NCBI RefSeq assembly: GCF_900302485.1
Contig: NZ_OMOI01000002.1
Span: forward strand, 496,001 to 560,000
Direction: 5' to 3'
DNA length: 64,000 bases
From: Aliiroseovarius pelagivivens
GTDB lineage: Bacteria; Pseudomonadota; Alphaproteobacteria; Rhodobacterales; Rhodobacteraceae
Part shown: in pieces, positions 8,851-17,778 of the stretch
Layout of the letters: the number at the start of each line of letters is the position of its first letter
Position numbering within the stretch: position 1 is the first letter of the stretch
Position numbers and translations under genes: made by a program
Notes under the pieces: generated by a model
What the model was told of the DNA's origin: nothing
Seen by the model: only the letters and a program-made list of their open reading frames with translations
Databases searched by the model: none

Positions 8851-9840
8851 CTACAGCGCCAACGCCTCGCGCATGGTCGACAGTTTCTCCATCGTGGTCA
8901 CCAGTTCGTCCGCGATGCCGCGTTCAGACAGGGCGTGTCCAGCCAGATGGATCATCCGCAGATCGGACGCAGGCCAGCGGCGGTGCAGTTCCCATGACAT
9001 CTTCGGTGGGCAGATCATATCGTGACGCCCCTGCACGATGGTGCCGGGGATGTGTGCGATCCGCTCCATGTCACGCAGGATCTTGCCGTCTTCGTCCAGA
9101 AACGCGCCATGCCGGAAATAATGGTTCTCTAACCGGGCAAAGGCGCGGGCGTATTCCGCCGGGCTGTCGATCGACACGCCGATATTGTGGATCGAAGCCA
9201 ACGCGTTTTCCCATCCGGTCCAAGCACGGGCAAAGCGGGCTTCTTCGGCGTAGTTTCCAGAGAACAGGCGGCGATGATAGGCAGAGATCATATCGTGACG
9301 CTCGGCCTCGGGGATCAGGGTTTCGAAACGGTCCCAAAGCTCGGGCCAGAACCGCCCAGCGCCACCACCATAGAACCATTCAAGCTCGGATTTGGTGGCA
9401 AGGAAAACACCGCGCAACACCAGATGCGCCACGCGCTTGGGATGCGCCTGCGCATAAATCAGGGACAGCGTCGCCCCCCAGCTTCCACCAAACACAATCC
9501 AGCGATCAATCCCCAGCGTGGAGCGGATCTGTTCGATGTCACGAACCAGATGCCACGTGGTGTTGTGGTCGATGCTGGCATGAGGCCGCGAGCGCCCGCA
9601 GCCGCGCTGGTCAAACAGGATGATGTGATAAAGCTTGGGGTTAAAGAACCGCCGCATCGCGGGGGATGAGCCACCGCCGGGTCCGCCATGCAGGACCACT
9701 ACGGGAATGCCCTTAGGATTGCCGGATTGTTCGACATAGATCTTGTGGCCGTCGCCCACATCCAGCATATGCCGGTCAAACGGGTCGATCGGAGGATACA
9801 ACCTTGCGGCTGCGTTGTTTTTTCCTGCGGCCTTATCCAT
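8851..9840 (-). CDS. pip: Proline iminopeptidase (alpha/beta hydrolase)
   Basis: This enzyme releases N-terminal proline from peptides in the cytoplasm. The 329-residue protein shows the S33-family features: HGGPGGGS oxyanion loop, DQRGCGRS, the nucleophile elbow GGSWGATL with the catalytic Ser, GRHDMICPP with the Asp region, and the late His in LAGHALS. I chose the ATG at 9840; the upstream extension reads into the divergent ubiG promoter region. It is divergent from ubiG with only 53 nt between starts. Confidence 0.93.
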   Translation of the reverse strand: MDKAAGKNNAAARLYPPIDPFDRHMLDVGDGHKIYVEQSGNPKGIPVVVLHGGPGGGSSPAMRRFFNPKLYHIILFDQRGCGRSRPHASIDHNTTWHLVRDIEQIRSTLGIDRWIVFGGSWGATLSLIYAQAHPKRVAHLVLRGVFLATKSELEWFYGGGAGRFWPELWDRFETLIPEAERHDMISAYHRRLFSGNYAEEARFARAWTGWENALASIHNIGVSIDSPAEYARAFARLENHYFRHGAFLDEDGKILRDMERIAHIPGTIVQGRHDMICPPKMSWELHRRWPASDLRMIHLAGHALSERGIADELVTTMEKLSTMREALAL

Positions 9841-9850
9841 ATGACCTCTA

Positions 9851-9856
9851 TATAAT
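9851..9856 (+). promoter_or_regulatory. -10 element of a likely ubiG promoter
   Basis: A perfect TATAAT lies 37 nt before the ubiG start. No good -35 hexamer is visible at the usual distance, so only the -10 is called. Confidence 0.35.
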
Positions 9857-9893
9857 GACCACAACGCGCCCGCCATCAGAAAGAAGGTATCCG

Positions 9894-10643
9894 ATGACTG
9901 CCGAAAACCAGACCACCGTCGATCCTGCCGAAGTCGCCAAGTTCGAGGCAATGGCCGCCGAGTGGTGGGATCCCACAGGCAAGTTCAAACCGCTTCACAT
10001 GATGAACCCGGTGCGTCTGGATTATATCACAAACCAGATCGCTGCCGAATTTGGCCGAGATCTGAACGATGTCGAGCCCTTCAAGGGTCTGCGCTTGCTG
10101 GACATCGGTTGTGGCGGCGGGCTTCTGTCAGAGCCGATGGCGCGTCTGGGCGCCACCGTCATTGGTGCGGACGCTGCAGCGGGTAACATCCCGGTCGCGC
10201 AGGTCCATGCCGAGCAAATGGGGCTGGAGATCGACTACCGCAATTGCACCGCCGAAAGCCTTGCTGACGCGGGCGAGCAATTTGACGTGGTTCTGAACAT
10301 GGAAGTGGTCGAACACGTTGCTGATCCGTTGGCCTATCTGACCGCCTGCCAGCAACTGTTGCGGCCGGGCGGGCTGATGGTCGCCTCGACCATGAACCGC
10401 AATCCGAAAAGCTACTTTGTGGCCATCATCGGTGCCGAACACATCATGCGCTGGTTGCCCAAGGGCACACATGAATGGTCGAAATTCATCACCCCGGACG
10501 AGCTGGCCGACTTGATCGCCACTGCAGGTCTGAGCGTGGTGGATCGCATGGGCATGGTTTTCAACCCGCTGGGTTGGAGCTGGTCGCTGTCCGCACAAGA
10601 CCTGTCGGTGAATTACGCCATGACTTCGGTGAAGCCAAAATAG
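9894..10643 (+). CDS. ubiG: Ubiquinone biosynthesis O-methyltransferase UbiG
   Basis: UbiG performs the two O-methylations in ubiquinone synthesis. The 249-residue protein begins with the characteristic [19 protein letters not shown] segment and NPVRLDYI, and has the SAM motif [19 protein letters not shown] and the MEVVEHV region. The ATG at 9894 follows an AGAAAGAAGG ribosome site; the in-frame upstream extension overlaps the pip start and is rejected. The gene is monocistronic, ending three bases before the convergent GNAT gene. Confidence 0.95.
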   Translation: MTAENQTTVDPAEVAKFEAMAAEWWDPTGKFKPLHMMNPVRLDYITNQIAAEFGRDLNDVEPFKGLRLLDIGCGGGLLSEPMARLGATVIGADAAAGNIPVAQVHAEQMGLEIDYRNCTAESLADAGEQFDVVLNMEVVEHVADPLAYLTACQQLLRPGGLMVASTMNRNPKSYFVAIIGAEHIMRWLPKGTHEWSKFITPDELADLIATAGLSVVDRMGMVFNPLGWSWSLSAQDLSVNYAMTSVKPK

Positions 10644-10646
10644 GCT

Positions 10647-11429
10647 CTATTCCGGCGCTCTATAGGCAGCAATCGTGGTTTCAACCAAGCTAAACCCGGC
10701 GCGGCGATACAGCCGCCCGGCGTCGGTATCCGCATTCGCCACGATCACCGGAAGCGCATCTGGTGCGCGGGATTTGGCCCAATCCAGACAGGTACAAAGA
10801 AGCGCCGAGCATATCCCACGTCGGCGATATGCCTCGTGTGTTTGCACGGATTGATACCGGATCAGCCGGTCGTCATTAAAAATGCCCATGTCACCCGCAA
10901 GTGTGTCGCCATCGAAAGCGCCAAACCACTGGCCCAACCCTTTCGCAATCTGCTCTTGTCGCGCGACCGTTTTGTTCTTCAAGAAAGTGTCTAACCCGGC
11001 CTCGGGCGCATCGTTCTTCAGCAAGTCTGCACGACCAATGGCCTCGCTTTGTTGCCAATCAGATGCAGACACCAAAGGGCGGATGTTGATCCCCTCTGGC
11101 ACGTCAGCGCGCCTCAGATCCTGTCGCAACGCAAGCACATCGCCTTGCTCCAAGCGCAGCCCGGTTGATTCAAATACGTCCTTCACAGACTGAATGCTCA
11201 GGTTTGGAACATCCCAACTTATGCAGATGTGCTTGGCTTCCGGGATATCCGAATGGAACTGTGCGATCAGATTGTCTGCGGATTTCGGCGGTTCGTAAAA
11301 AACGACACGGTTTCCAAACCAATAGTTGGGCTCGTCTGGGGTGCGCTGAACAAACCGATCATCAAACCTCTGAATCTCGGTCTGACCGTCCTGAACCATC
11401 AGGTCGGTCGCGAACTCAAGAGATCTCAT
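10647..11429 (-). CDS. GNAT-family N-acetyltransferase
   Basis: The 260-residue protein has an acetyl-CoA binding motif A in its C-terminal half (SVQTHEAYRRRGICSALL) followed by ANADTDAGRLYRRAGF, both typical of GNAT enzymes. The N-terminal 130 residues are a variable region that may be a degenerate second GNAT fold. The substrate is unknown. The start overlaps the stop of the upstream MarR gene by four bases, so it is probably co-translated with it and with the nitrilase-family gene. Confidence 0.88.
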   Translation of the reverse strand: MRSLEFATDLMVQDGQTEIQRFDDRFVQRTPDEPNYWFGNRVVFYEPPKSADNLIAQFHSDIPEAKHICISWDVPNLSIQSVKDVFESTGLRLEQGDVLALRQDLRRADVPEGINIRPLVSASDWQQSEAIGRADLLKNDAPEAGLDTFLKNKTVARQEQIAKGLGQWFGAFDGDTLAGDMGIFNDDRLIRYQSVQTHEAYRRRGICSALLCTCLDWAKSRAPDALPVIVANADTDAGRLYRRAGFSLVETTIAAYRAPE

Positions 11430-11872
11430 TCGACTTCGCTTAGAATTTGGCGCATTTCACGCAGGACGGGCAGTACATTGCGGACGTTGTCAGCCCCGAT
11501 CTGCTTCACCATGTTTGAAATAATCGGCGTGATCGCCGCCAGCGCCGCATCTCTCGCAGCCTTGCCCGAGGGCGAGATCGTGACGAATTTGCGCCGCGCA
11601 TCATCCCAATCGGGCCGAATATGCACATGCCCCGCCCATTCCAACTTGTTCAGCGTGTTGGTCATCGCGCCGCGTGTGACGTGAAACGACTTGGCCAACT
11701 GCGCAGGGCTTTTTTCTTCGCCCACGCGGGCCAAGTGATTCAGGACCGAGAAATGGCTCAACTCCATCCCCTTTGGCAGCGCCTTAGACAGGCGGTTGCG
11801 CGCCAGTTGGTCGGCCATGAACATCTCGCTGAACAGGGCGACGGACAGGGTTTCGGCAGAGCTTTCGGACAT
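11426..11872 (-). CDS. MarR-family transcriptional regulator
   Basis: The 148-residue protein has the MarR winged-helix arrangement: SHFSVLNHLARVGEEKSPAQLAKSFHVTRGAMTNTLNKLEWAGHV is helix-turn-helix, and DDARRKFVTISPSGKA is the wing. MarR proteins act as dimers that usually repress nearby genes and respond to small ligands. Its ATG overlaps the nitrilase stop by one base (TGATG) and its stop overlaps the GNAT start, so the three genes form one operon that it may control. No clear operator palindrome was recognised. Confidence 0.9.
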   Translation of the reverse strand: MSESSAETLSVALFSEMFMADQLARNRLSKALPKGMELSHFSVLNHLARVGEEKSPAQLAKSFHVTRGAMTNTLNKLEWAGHVHIRPDWDDARRKFVTISPSGKAARDAALAAITPIISNMVKQIGADNVRNVLPVLREMRQILSEVE

Positions 11873-12690
11873 CAGGGGCCTTTGAATTCTCGATCATGCG
11901 TCAGAGACGGGACGCGTTGGCGCGACCTTCCCACGTCTGCAAGGTCAAGATCAACCATTGTGATGCCGGGTGCGACACCTGCGTCGGCCAATACCTCGCC
12001 CCACGGCGATACAACCAAGGAATGCCCATAGGTCGCGCGCTTCGGCCCATGCTGCCCACACATCGCCGGGGCCAGAATAAACACGCCGTTTTCAATCGCG
12101 CGGGCGCGCAGCAGGCTTTCCCAATGCGCCGCCCCCGTGACCGGAGAAAACGCGGCGGGCACCGTGATGATTTGCGCGCCAGCCTTGGCTAACACGCGAT
12201 AAAGATGCGGAAAGCGCATGTCATAGCAGATGGTCATGCCAATCGGGCAGAACTCGGTCTGGGCCACAGCGGCGCGGTCGCCGGGGCGATAGCCTGCGCT
12301 TTCGCGATAGCTTTCAGTCGCGTCGATCTGCACATCAAACATGTGGATCTTGTCATAGCGCGCGACAATGTCCCCCAGCGGAGAAATCATGAATGACCGA
12401 TTGGCAAAGCGCCCATCCGGATCATCAGTCTTCAGCGCCAAGGATCCGATCAGCAGCCAAACGCCCAGCGCGTGCGCCTCGTATCGCAAGGCGGCAAGCG
12501 TCGGGTCTTCAGCCTCGTGATGCAGAACATTCTGTTGATGGCGGCGGCTGGTCGAGATGATGTTCGACACTTCGGGGGTCAGAACAAACTCGGCCCCATC
12601 CTGTGCCGCCTGTCGCACCATGTCGCGCAAAGGCCCAAGGTTCGCGGCCGGATCATCCCCGGCCGTAAACTGGATCAGCGCGACACGCAC
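11872..12690 (-). CDS. Carbon-nitrogen hydrolase (Nit-like amidase)
   Basis: A 272-residue nitrilase-superfamily enzyme with the complete Glu-Lys-Cys triad: Glu in LTPEVSN, Lys in RYDKIHMFD, Cys in MTICYDMRFPHLYR. The pattern resembles Nit1/Nit2 enzymes, which hydrolyse amides such as deaminated glutathione or alpha-ketoglutaramate, a repair function; the exact substrate is not certain. It lies just downstream of glutaredoxin grxC (3 nt), which fits a link to thiol metabolism, and forms one operon with the MarR and GNAT genes. Confidence 0.92.
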   Translation of the reverse strand: MRVALIQFTAGDDPAANLGPLRDMVRQAAQDGAEFVLTPEVSNIISTSRRHQQNVLHHEAEDPTLAALRYEAHALGVWLLIGSLALKTDDPDGRFANRSFMISPLGDIVARYDKIHMFDVQIDATESYRESAGYRPGDRAAVAQTEFCPIGMTICYDMRFPHLYRVLAKAGAQIITVPAAFSPVTGAAHWESLLRARAIENGVFILAPAMCGQHGPKRATYGHSLVVSPWGEVLADAGVAPGITMVDLDLADVGRSRQRVPSLTHDREFKGP

Positions 12691-12693
12691 CGG

Positions 12694-12951
12694 TCAGCCC
12701 GCCAGCAGCGGATCAAGCTTGCCGCCGCGTTCTAGATCAAACAGATCATCGCATCCGCCCACATGGATGTCGCCGATAAAGATCTGCGGCACAGTGTGGC
12801 GGCCATTGGCGCGCGACATCATTTCCTGCCGTTTGGTGGGGTGCATCAGCACATTGATCTCGTCAAACTCGACGTTCTTGCTGTTCAAAAGGCGCTTGGC
12901 CGCATGGCAAAACCCGCAAAGCGGCGAGGAATAGATGGTGACAGGCTGCAT
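12694..12951 (-). CDS. grxC: Glutaredoxin 3
   Basis: The 85-residue protein has the thioredoxin fold of glutaredoxins: CGFC active site near residue 12-15, RTVPQIFIGD-type cis-Pro loop (HTVPQIF here) and GGCDDL for glutathione binding. It reduces disulfides and glutathionylated proteins with glutathione. The dipeptide between the cysteines is Gly-Phe rather than the common Pro-Tyr of GrxC, which would change redox potential. It lies 43 nt downstream of comF and directly upstream of the Nit-like gene. Confidence 0.95.
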   Translation of the reverse strand: MQPVTIYSSPLCGFCHAAKRLLNSKNVEFDEINVLMHPTKRQEMMSRANGRHTVPQIFIGDIHVGGCDDLFDLERGGKLDPLLAG

Positions 12952-12993
12952 CAGGGGCTCCGTACGAGGGATCTGTGAATAGGTTACAGCCAG

Positions 12994-13725
12994 TTATGCA
13001 TCGCGCGCAACGCGCGCAAGGGACAGAACCTTCACGGATGCGGCACCGGCACGAATTGCCGCATGCGCCGTCGCGTGAAATGTCGCGCCCGAAGTCATGA
13101 CGTCGTCCAGCAACAGCACATCCCGATCCTGCAAAACCGCGCCGTGTTTAGGGTGCGCACTGATGGCGTGATCCATGTTGGTAAAGCGATCCTCAACACT
13201 CATCCCATCATGCATGGCGGTCCGGCGTAGGCGGACCAGAGCCTGAGGCGCATGCTCCAATCCGGTTTCCCGAGATAAAGCCCGCCCAAGCTCGGCCGCT
13301 TGATTGTAGCGCCGCTTTAACCGACGGGTCCAATGGATGGGGATGGGCAAGATCAGCATCCCATCTTGCAGAATGTCCTCGGCCGCGCGGGCCAGCCACG
13401 GGGCAAAACTACGGGCAAGCTCGGGACGATCGCCGTGTTTCAGGGCAAGGATCATACGGCGCGCATTGCCACGATAGAGCAGAGCGGATCGCCCCTGTTT
13501 CCACGGGCGTTGCCGCGTCATGCACGCATCGCAATGCACGATGCTTCCATCACCTTCACCCGGCAGCGGCTCGCCACACAGGTCACAGGACAAGCCACTG
13601 ACAAACGGCGTGTCGCGCCAGCATTCCGGGCACAGCGCAAAATCCGTATCCGTCGGCGCATCACAACTGACGCATTGCGGTGGATAAATCAGATGCAGCG
13701 CTGATTGCATTTTCGCCCTTTCCAA
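12994..13725 (-). CDS. ComF-family phosphoribosyltransferase-like protein
   Basis: The 243-residue protein has four N-terminal Cys pairs of a zinc-ribbon (CVSCDAP, CPEC, CDLCGEPL, CDAC) and a C-terminal phosphoribosyltransferase fold with the PRPP loop VLLLDDVMTSGAT. ComF proteins are needed for natural DNA uptake in competent bacteria, acting with helicase-type partners in the cytoplasm; in Rhodobacteraceae they are mostly found as single copies as here. The start at 13725 lies 15 nt from the divergent methyltransferase gene. A shorter start (ATG at 13710) is possible. Confidence 0.9.
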   Translation of the reverse strand: MERAKMQSALHLIYPPQCVSCDAPTDTDFALCPECWRDTPFVSGLSCDLCGEPLPGEGDGSIVHCDACMTRQRPWKQGRSALLYRGNARRMILALKHGDRPELARSFAPWLARAAEDILQDGMLILPIPIHWTRRLKRRYNQAAELGRALSRETGLEHAPQALVRLRRTAMHDGMSVEDRFTNMDHAISAHPKHGAVLQDRDVLLLDDVMTSGATFHATAHAAIRAGAASVKVLSLARVARDA

Positions 13726-13740
13726 CTATGGTCCGCCGCC

Positions 13741-14571
13741 ATGAGATTGCCTGACGACACACCGCCCAAGCTGACCAACCGCGCCCAACTGGCGCAAAAC
13801 CGCCGCCGCGCGACGGCAGACGGCATGTTCCTGCAAGAACTGGCCGCGGATGAGGTGAAGGATCGCCTGACAGAGGTTAACAGAACGTTTACCAGGCCCG
13901 CGATTGTCACCGGTTTCCCCGAGGTGTGGGCCGAAAGCTTCCCCGACGCGGTGATCGTGCCCGATGATGACATCCTGTCGCTGGAGCAGGGCGCGCATGA
14001 TCTGGTGATCCACGGACTGTCGCTCCATTGGGCGAACGACCCGGTGGGGCAGATCATCCAATCCCGCCGCGCGTTGATCAATGACGGGATGTTCATGGGC
14101 GTGATGTTTGGTGGGCAAACCCTGTCCGAACTCCGCGCCATTTTGTCCGAGGTCGAGGTCGCTCGCACCGGAGGTCTGTCCCCGCGCGTGGTCCCGATGG
14201 GCGAGATCCGCGATCTTGGTGCGTTGCTTCAGCGTTCGGGACTTGCGTTGCCCGTCGCCGACAGCGCTGTGCGGCAGGTGACCTATGCTGACGCTTACGC
14301 CCTCATGCGCGACCTGAAAACGATGGGAGAGCGAAATGCGCTGGATCAGAGACTGATGTCTCCCCTGAACCGCGCCTTCTTTGACGATGTCAAAACCCGC
14401 TATGCCCAGCACTTCCCAGCAGATGACAACCGCATCACCGCCAGCTTCGAAATGATCTTTCTGACCGGCTGGGCGCCCGATGAAAGCCAGCAAAAACCCC
14501 TGCGCCCCGGTTCCGCCGCCGCCCGTCTGTCTGACGCATTGGGCACAGCCGAGACCAAATTGTCCGATTGA
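13741..14571 (+). CDS. SAM-dependent methyltransferase (NDUFAF5/BioC-like)
   Basis: The 276-residue protein resembles the family of human NDUFAF5 (C20orf7): LTNRAQLAQNR near the N-terminus, DDILSLEQGAHDLVIHGLSLHWANDPVGQI and LFMGVMFGGQTLSELR. The usual SAM motif I is degenerate, because FTRPAIVTGFPEVWAE stands where VLDLGCG would be expected. NDUFAF5 hydroxylates an Arg of complex I; function in bacteria is not established. ATG at 13741 is used because the upstream 12 residues overlap comF's promoter area. The gene is followed by hemH after 51 nt. Confidence 0.85.
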   Translation: MRLPDDTPPKLTNRAQLAQNRRRATADGMFLQELAADEVKDRLTEVNRTFTRPAIVTGFPEVWAESFPDAVIVPDDDILSLEQGAHDLVIHGLSLHWANDPVGQIIQSRRALINDGMFMGVMFGGQTLSELRAILSEVEVARTGGLSPRVVPMGEIRDLGALLQRSGLALPVADSAVRQVTYADAYALMRDLKTMGERNALDQRLMSPLNRAFFDDVKTRYAQHFPADDNRITASFEMIFLTGWAPDESQQKPLRPGSAAARLSDALGTAETKLSD

Positions 14572-14622
14572 CCTGAAATATATTCTGTTTAAGTGATCTG
14601 AGACGCGAACAAGGACGTAGCC

Positions 14623-15657
14623 ATGATTATGCAAAAGCCCACGGATCATCCCACACTCCCCGCCCGCAAAGTCGGCGTTCTGTTTGCCAACCTCGGCACG
14701 CCCGATGGATATGACTATTGGCCGATGCGCCGCTATCTGAATGAATTCCTGTCGGACAAGCGCGTCATCGACTATCCCGCATGGAAATGGCAGCCGATCC
14801 TTCAAGCCATCATCCTGACGAAGCGTCCGAAATCTTCGGGCGAAGCGTACAAGTCGATCTGGAATGAAGAGCTGAACGAAAGCCCCTTGATGACCATCAC
14901 CAAGGCGCAAATCACCAAGCTTCGCGCCGCATTGGAATCCAAACACGGCGCCGAGGTCATGGTGGATTTCTGCATGCGCTATGGCAATCCGTCGACCAAG
15001 TCGAAGGTTCAAGAAATGGTGGCTGCGGGCTGTGACCGTATCCTCTTCTTCCCGCTTTATCCGCAATATGCTGGCGCCACGATGGGCACTGCAAACGACC
15101 AGTTTTTCCGCGCGCTGATGGACGAAACCTGGCAGCCCGCCGCCCGCACGATCGAACCCTATTTCGACGATCCCGCCTATGTCGATGCTTTGGCGCAGTC
15201 CGTGGAAAAAGGCTATGCCGCGATGGACAAGAAGCCAGACTTGCTGGTCGTGTCCTATCACGGGATGCCGAAACGCTATTTGATGCAGGGCGATCCCTAC
15301 CACTGCCAGTGCCAGAAAAGCACTCGCCTGCTGAAGGAACGTCTTGGCTGGGATGAAAGCGAAATTACCACGACCTTCCAGTCAGTCTTTGGCCCGGAAG
15401 AATGGCTGAAACCCTATACGGTCGAAGAAGTCGCCCGTCTGGCCGAAAGCGGCAAGAAGAACATCGCCGTTATCGCGCCAGCGTTTTCCGCCGATTGCAT
15501 CGAGACGCTGGAAGAAATTCAGGAAGAAATCCAAGAGGCCTTCATAGAGGCCGGGGGCGAAAGCTTCACCTACATTCCCTGCCTGAATGACGACGACGCT
15601 CATATCGACGCGCTGATAGGTGTGGCCGAACGCAATCTGGGCGGCTGGCTGGGCTAA
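14623..15657 (+). CDS. hemH: Ferrochelatase
   Basis: HemH inserts Fe2+ into protoporphyrin IX in the last step of heme synthesis. The 344-residue protein has the family pattern: VLFANLGTPDGYDYWPMRRYLNEFLSD at the N-terminus, FFPLYPQYAGATMG, and SYHGMPKRY with the active-site His; VIAPAFSADCIETLEEI lies near the C-terminus with the conserved Glu. The ATG at 14623 follows a weak AAGGACG site. hemJ and hemW of the same pathway or its use are elsewhere in this window. Confidence 0.97.
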   Translation: MIMQKPTDHPTLPARKVGVLFANLGTPDGYDYWPMRRYLNEFLSDKRVIDYPAWKWQPILQAIILTKRPKSSGEAYKSIWNEELNESPLMTITKAQITKLRAALESKHGAEVMVDFCMRYGNPSTKSKVQEMVAAGCDRILFFPLYPQYAGATMGTANDQFFRALMDETWQPAARTIEPYFDDPAYVDALAQSVEKGYAAMDKKPDLLVVSYHGMPKRYLMQGDPYHCQCQKSTRLLKERLGWDESEITTTFQSVFGPEEWLKPYTVEEVARLAESGKKNIAVIAPAFSADCIETLEEIQEEIQEAFIEAGGESFTYIPCLNDDDAHIDALIGVAERNLGGWLG

Positions 15658-15695
15658 GTGTATTCAGGATTCACTGAATCGCACGGGGACGCAAT

Positions 15696-15730
15696 CGCAT
15701 TCGAGCCGAAGGCGAGAGGCAGCGAATGCG
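15696..15730. repeat. Inverted repeat downstream of hemH
   Basis: CGCATTCG (15696-15703) and CGAATGCG (15723-15730) are perfect complements around a 19-base loop that itself contains GCC-GAA-GGC. There is no T-tract, so it is not a standard terminator. It may be a dispersed intergenic palindrome or an mRNA 3' end structure. Confidence 0.4.
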
Positions 15731-15801
15731 GCCTCAATCGAACCTGAAAACACCTAAACCACCGTAAATCTGCTAGAACTGCTGCTTCGCACAGGCCAAT
15801 G

Positions 15802-15830
15802 CTTGTGCGCCGCTTTCCCCATGTCCATAT
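15802..15830 (+). promoter_or_regulatory. Predicted RpoH (sigma-32) promoter of hslVU
   Basis: CTTG (15802-15805) and CCATAT (15825-15830) are 19 nt apart, compatible with the CTTGAAA...CCCCATNT heat-shock consensus, and lie 27 nt before the hslV start. hslVU is a heat-shock operon in many proteobacteria, which agrees with the call. Confidence 0.45.
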
Positions 15831-15856
15831 AGGATGAAACCGAATTTGGAGGCGAT

Positions 15857-16414
15857 ATGGCGGATAGCGAATTTCCCGGCTGGCATGGCACGACGATCAT
15901 CGGCGTGCGCAAAGGTGGCAAAGTGGTTGTTGCAGGTGACGGGCAGGTCAGTTTGGGCCAAACCGTGATCAAGGGCACTGCGCGTAAAGTGCGGCGTTTG
16001 TCCCCCGGCGGGTTTGATGTTGTGGCCGGGTTTGCGGGATCGACTGCGGATGCGTTCACGCTGCTGGAACGGCTGGAAACCAAACTTGAAGCGACGCCCG
16101 GTCAATTGGCCCGCGCCTCGGTCGAGCTGGCAAAAGACTGGCGCACCGACAAGTATCTGCAAAAGCTGGAAGCCATGCTGATCGTCACCGACGGCAAGGA
16201 TCTGTTCGTGATCACTGGCGCGGGCGACGTGCTGGAACCCGAACATGACGTAGCCGCCATCGGGTCGGGTGGAAACTTCGCTTTGGCCGCCGCACGCGGC
16301 TTGATGGAAGGCGACCTAGACGCCGAAACCGTCGCGCGTAAGGCCATGGCGATCGCCGCCGATATCTGTGTCTATACCAACGGAAACCTGACGGTTGAGG
16401 AGATCAACCAATGA
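15857..16414 (+). CDS. hslV: ATP-dependent protease peptidase subunit HslV
   Basis: HslV is the threonine-peptidase chamber of the HslVU (ClpYQ) protease. The 185-residue protein contains HGTTIIGVR, where Thr after Gly-11 becomes the catalytic N-terminus after removal of an 11-residue propeptide; E. coli HslV has only the initiator Met to remove. Other features are GDGQVSLG and [15 protein letters not shown]. The ATG at 15857 follows TTGGAGGCGAT. It overlaps hslU by four bases, and a heat-shock-type promoter precedes it. Confidence 0.97.
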   Translation: MADSEFPGWHGTTIIGVRKGGKVVVAGDGQVSLGQTVIKGTARKVRRLSPGGFDVVAGFAGSTADAFTLLERLETKLEATPGQLARASVELAKDWRTDKYLQKLEAMLIVTDGKDLFVITGAGDVLEPEHDVAAIGSGGNFALAAARGLMEGDLDAETVARKAMAIAADICVYTNGNLTVEEINQ

Positions 16415-17718
16415 CCGATCTGACCCCCCGCGAGATTGTATCCGAGCTTGATCGCTTCATCATCGGCCAGAACGACGCCAAGCGCGCCGTCGCCGTAGCC
16501 CTGCGCAATCGCTGGCGTCGCAAGCAGCTGGCGGACGACCTGCGTGACGAAGTCTATCCCAAGAATATCCTGATGATCGGACCCACCGGTGTCGGCAAAA
16601 CCGAGATCAGCCGCCGTTTGGCGAAACTCGCCCGTGCTCCGTTTCTGAAGGTCGAGGCCACCAAGTTCACCGAGGTCGGCTATGTCGGCCGTGATGTCGA
16701 GCAGATCGTGCGTGATCTGGTCGATGCGGCGATCATCCAAACCCGCGAGCATATGCGCGAAGACGTGAAAACCCGCGCCGAAGAAGCCGCCGAGGATCGC
16801 GTGATCGAGGCCATCGCCGGCTCTGATGCCCGCGACGCCACCCGCGAAATGTTTCGCAAGAAGCTGCGTACCGGTGAATTGGACGACCACGAGATCGAAC
16901 TAGAGGTCGCCGATACCTCGAACCCGATGCAAATGATGGATGTGCCGGGGCAGCCGGGGCAGGGCATGGGAATGCTGAATCTGGGCGACATGTTTGGCAA
17001 AGCATTCGGACAGCGCACCGTGACAAAGAAGCTGACGGTGCGTGACAGCTATGCAGTGCTGATTTCCGACGAGGCCGACAAGCTTCTGGACGATGAAACA
17101 GTCACTAAATCAGCGCTGGAAGCAGTTGAACAGAACGGCATCGTCTTTCTGGACGAGATCGACAAGGTCTGTGCGCGTACCGAAAACCGCGGCGGCGATG
17201 TCAGCCGCGAAGGTGTGCAACGTGATCTTCTGCCGCTGATCGAAGGGACTACGGTTTCGACCAAACACGGCGCTGTGAAAACGGACCACATCCTGTTCAT
17301 CGCCTCTGGCGCATTCCATGTCGCCAAACCCTCGGACCTGCTGCCGGAACTTCAGGGCCGTCTGCCAATCCGCGTCGAACTGCGCGCCCTGACCGAAGAA
17401 GATTTCGTCCGCATCCTAACCGAAACCGACAACGCGCTGACCCGTCAGTATACCGCCCTGATGGGAACCGAAGATGTGACGGTCAGCTTCACCGATGACG
17501 GCATCGCGGCTCTGGCCAAGATCGCAGCTGAGGTGAACCAAAGTGTTGAAAACATCGGGGCGCGACGTCTTTACACCGTGCTGGAACGCGTTTTCGAAGA
17601 GCTCAGCTTTACGGCCCCCGACCGCGGCGGCGACGAGGTTGTCGTGGACAATGCCTTTGTCGACAAGCATCTGGGTGCGCTCATAACATCGACCGACATC
17701 AGCCGTTACGTGCTTTGA
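16411..17718 (+). CDS. hslU: ATP-dependent protease ATPase subunit HslU
   Basis: HslU is the AAA+ unfoldase that feeds substrates into HslV. The 435-residue protein has Walker A GPTGVGKT at about residues 57-64, the pore loop [11 protein letters not shown], Walker B VFLDEIDK at about residue 245, sensor features near [12 protein letters not shown], and the conserved C-terminal tail SRYVL that docks into HslV. The I-domain lies at about residues 100-230. Its ATG overlaps the hslV stop (ATGA), a typical coupled pair. Confidence 0.98.
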   Translation: MTDLTPREIVSELDRFIIGQNDAKRAVAVALRNRWRRKQLADDLRDEVYPKNILMIGPTGVGKTEISRRLAKLARAPFLKVEATKFTEVGYVGRDVEQIVRDLVDAAIIQTREHMREDVKTRAEEAAEDRVIEAIAGSDARDATREMFRKKLRTGELDDHEIELEVADTSNPMQMMDVPGQPGQGMGMLNLGDMFGKAFGQRTVTKKLTVRDSYAVLISDEADKLLDDETVTKSALEAVEQNGIVFLDEIDKVCARTENRGGDVSREGVQRDLLPLIEGTTVSTKHGAVKTDHILFIASGAFHVAKPSDLLPELQGRLPIRVELRALTEEDFVRILTETDNALTRQYTALMGTEDVTVSFTDDGIAALAKIAAEVNQSVENIGARRLYTVLERVFEELSFTAPDRGGDEVVVDNAFVDKHLGALITSTDISRYVL

Positions 17719-17778
17719 CGGGCTAGGCAGGGGCAGTTCGGTCGGCTATCCATTAGCTGTGTTTCAAAGGACTGCCCC

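Noticed and set aside
11673..11688. parS-like half site in the MarR gene
   Set aside because: 12 of 16 matches with four mismatches in both arms; likely chance.
13726..15303. 525-residue minus-strand ORF opposite the methyltransferase and hemH
   Set aside because: Spans two real plus-strand genes and their gap; composition is that of antisense sequence.
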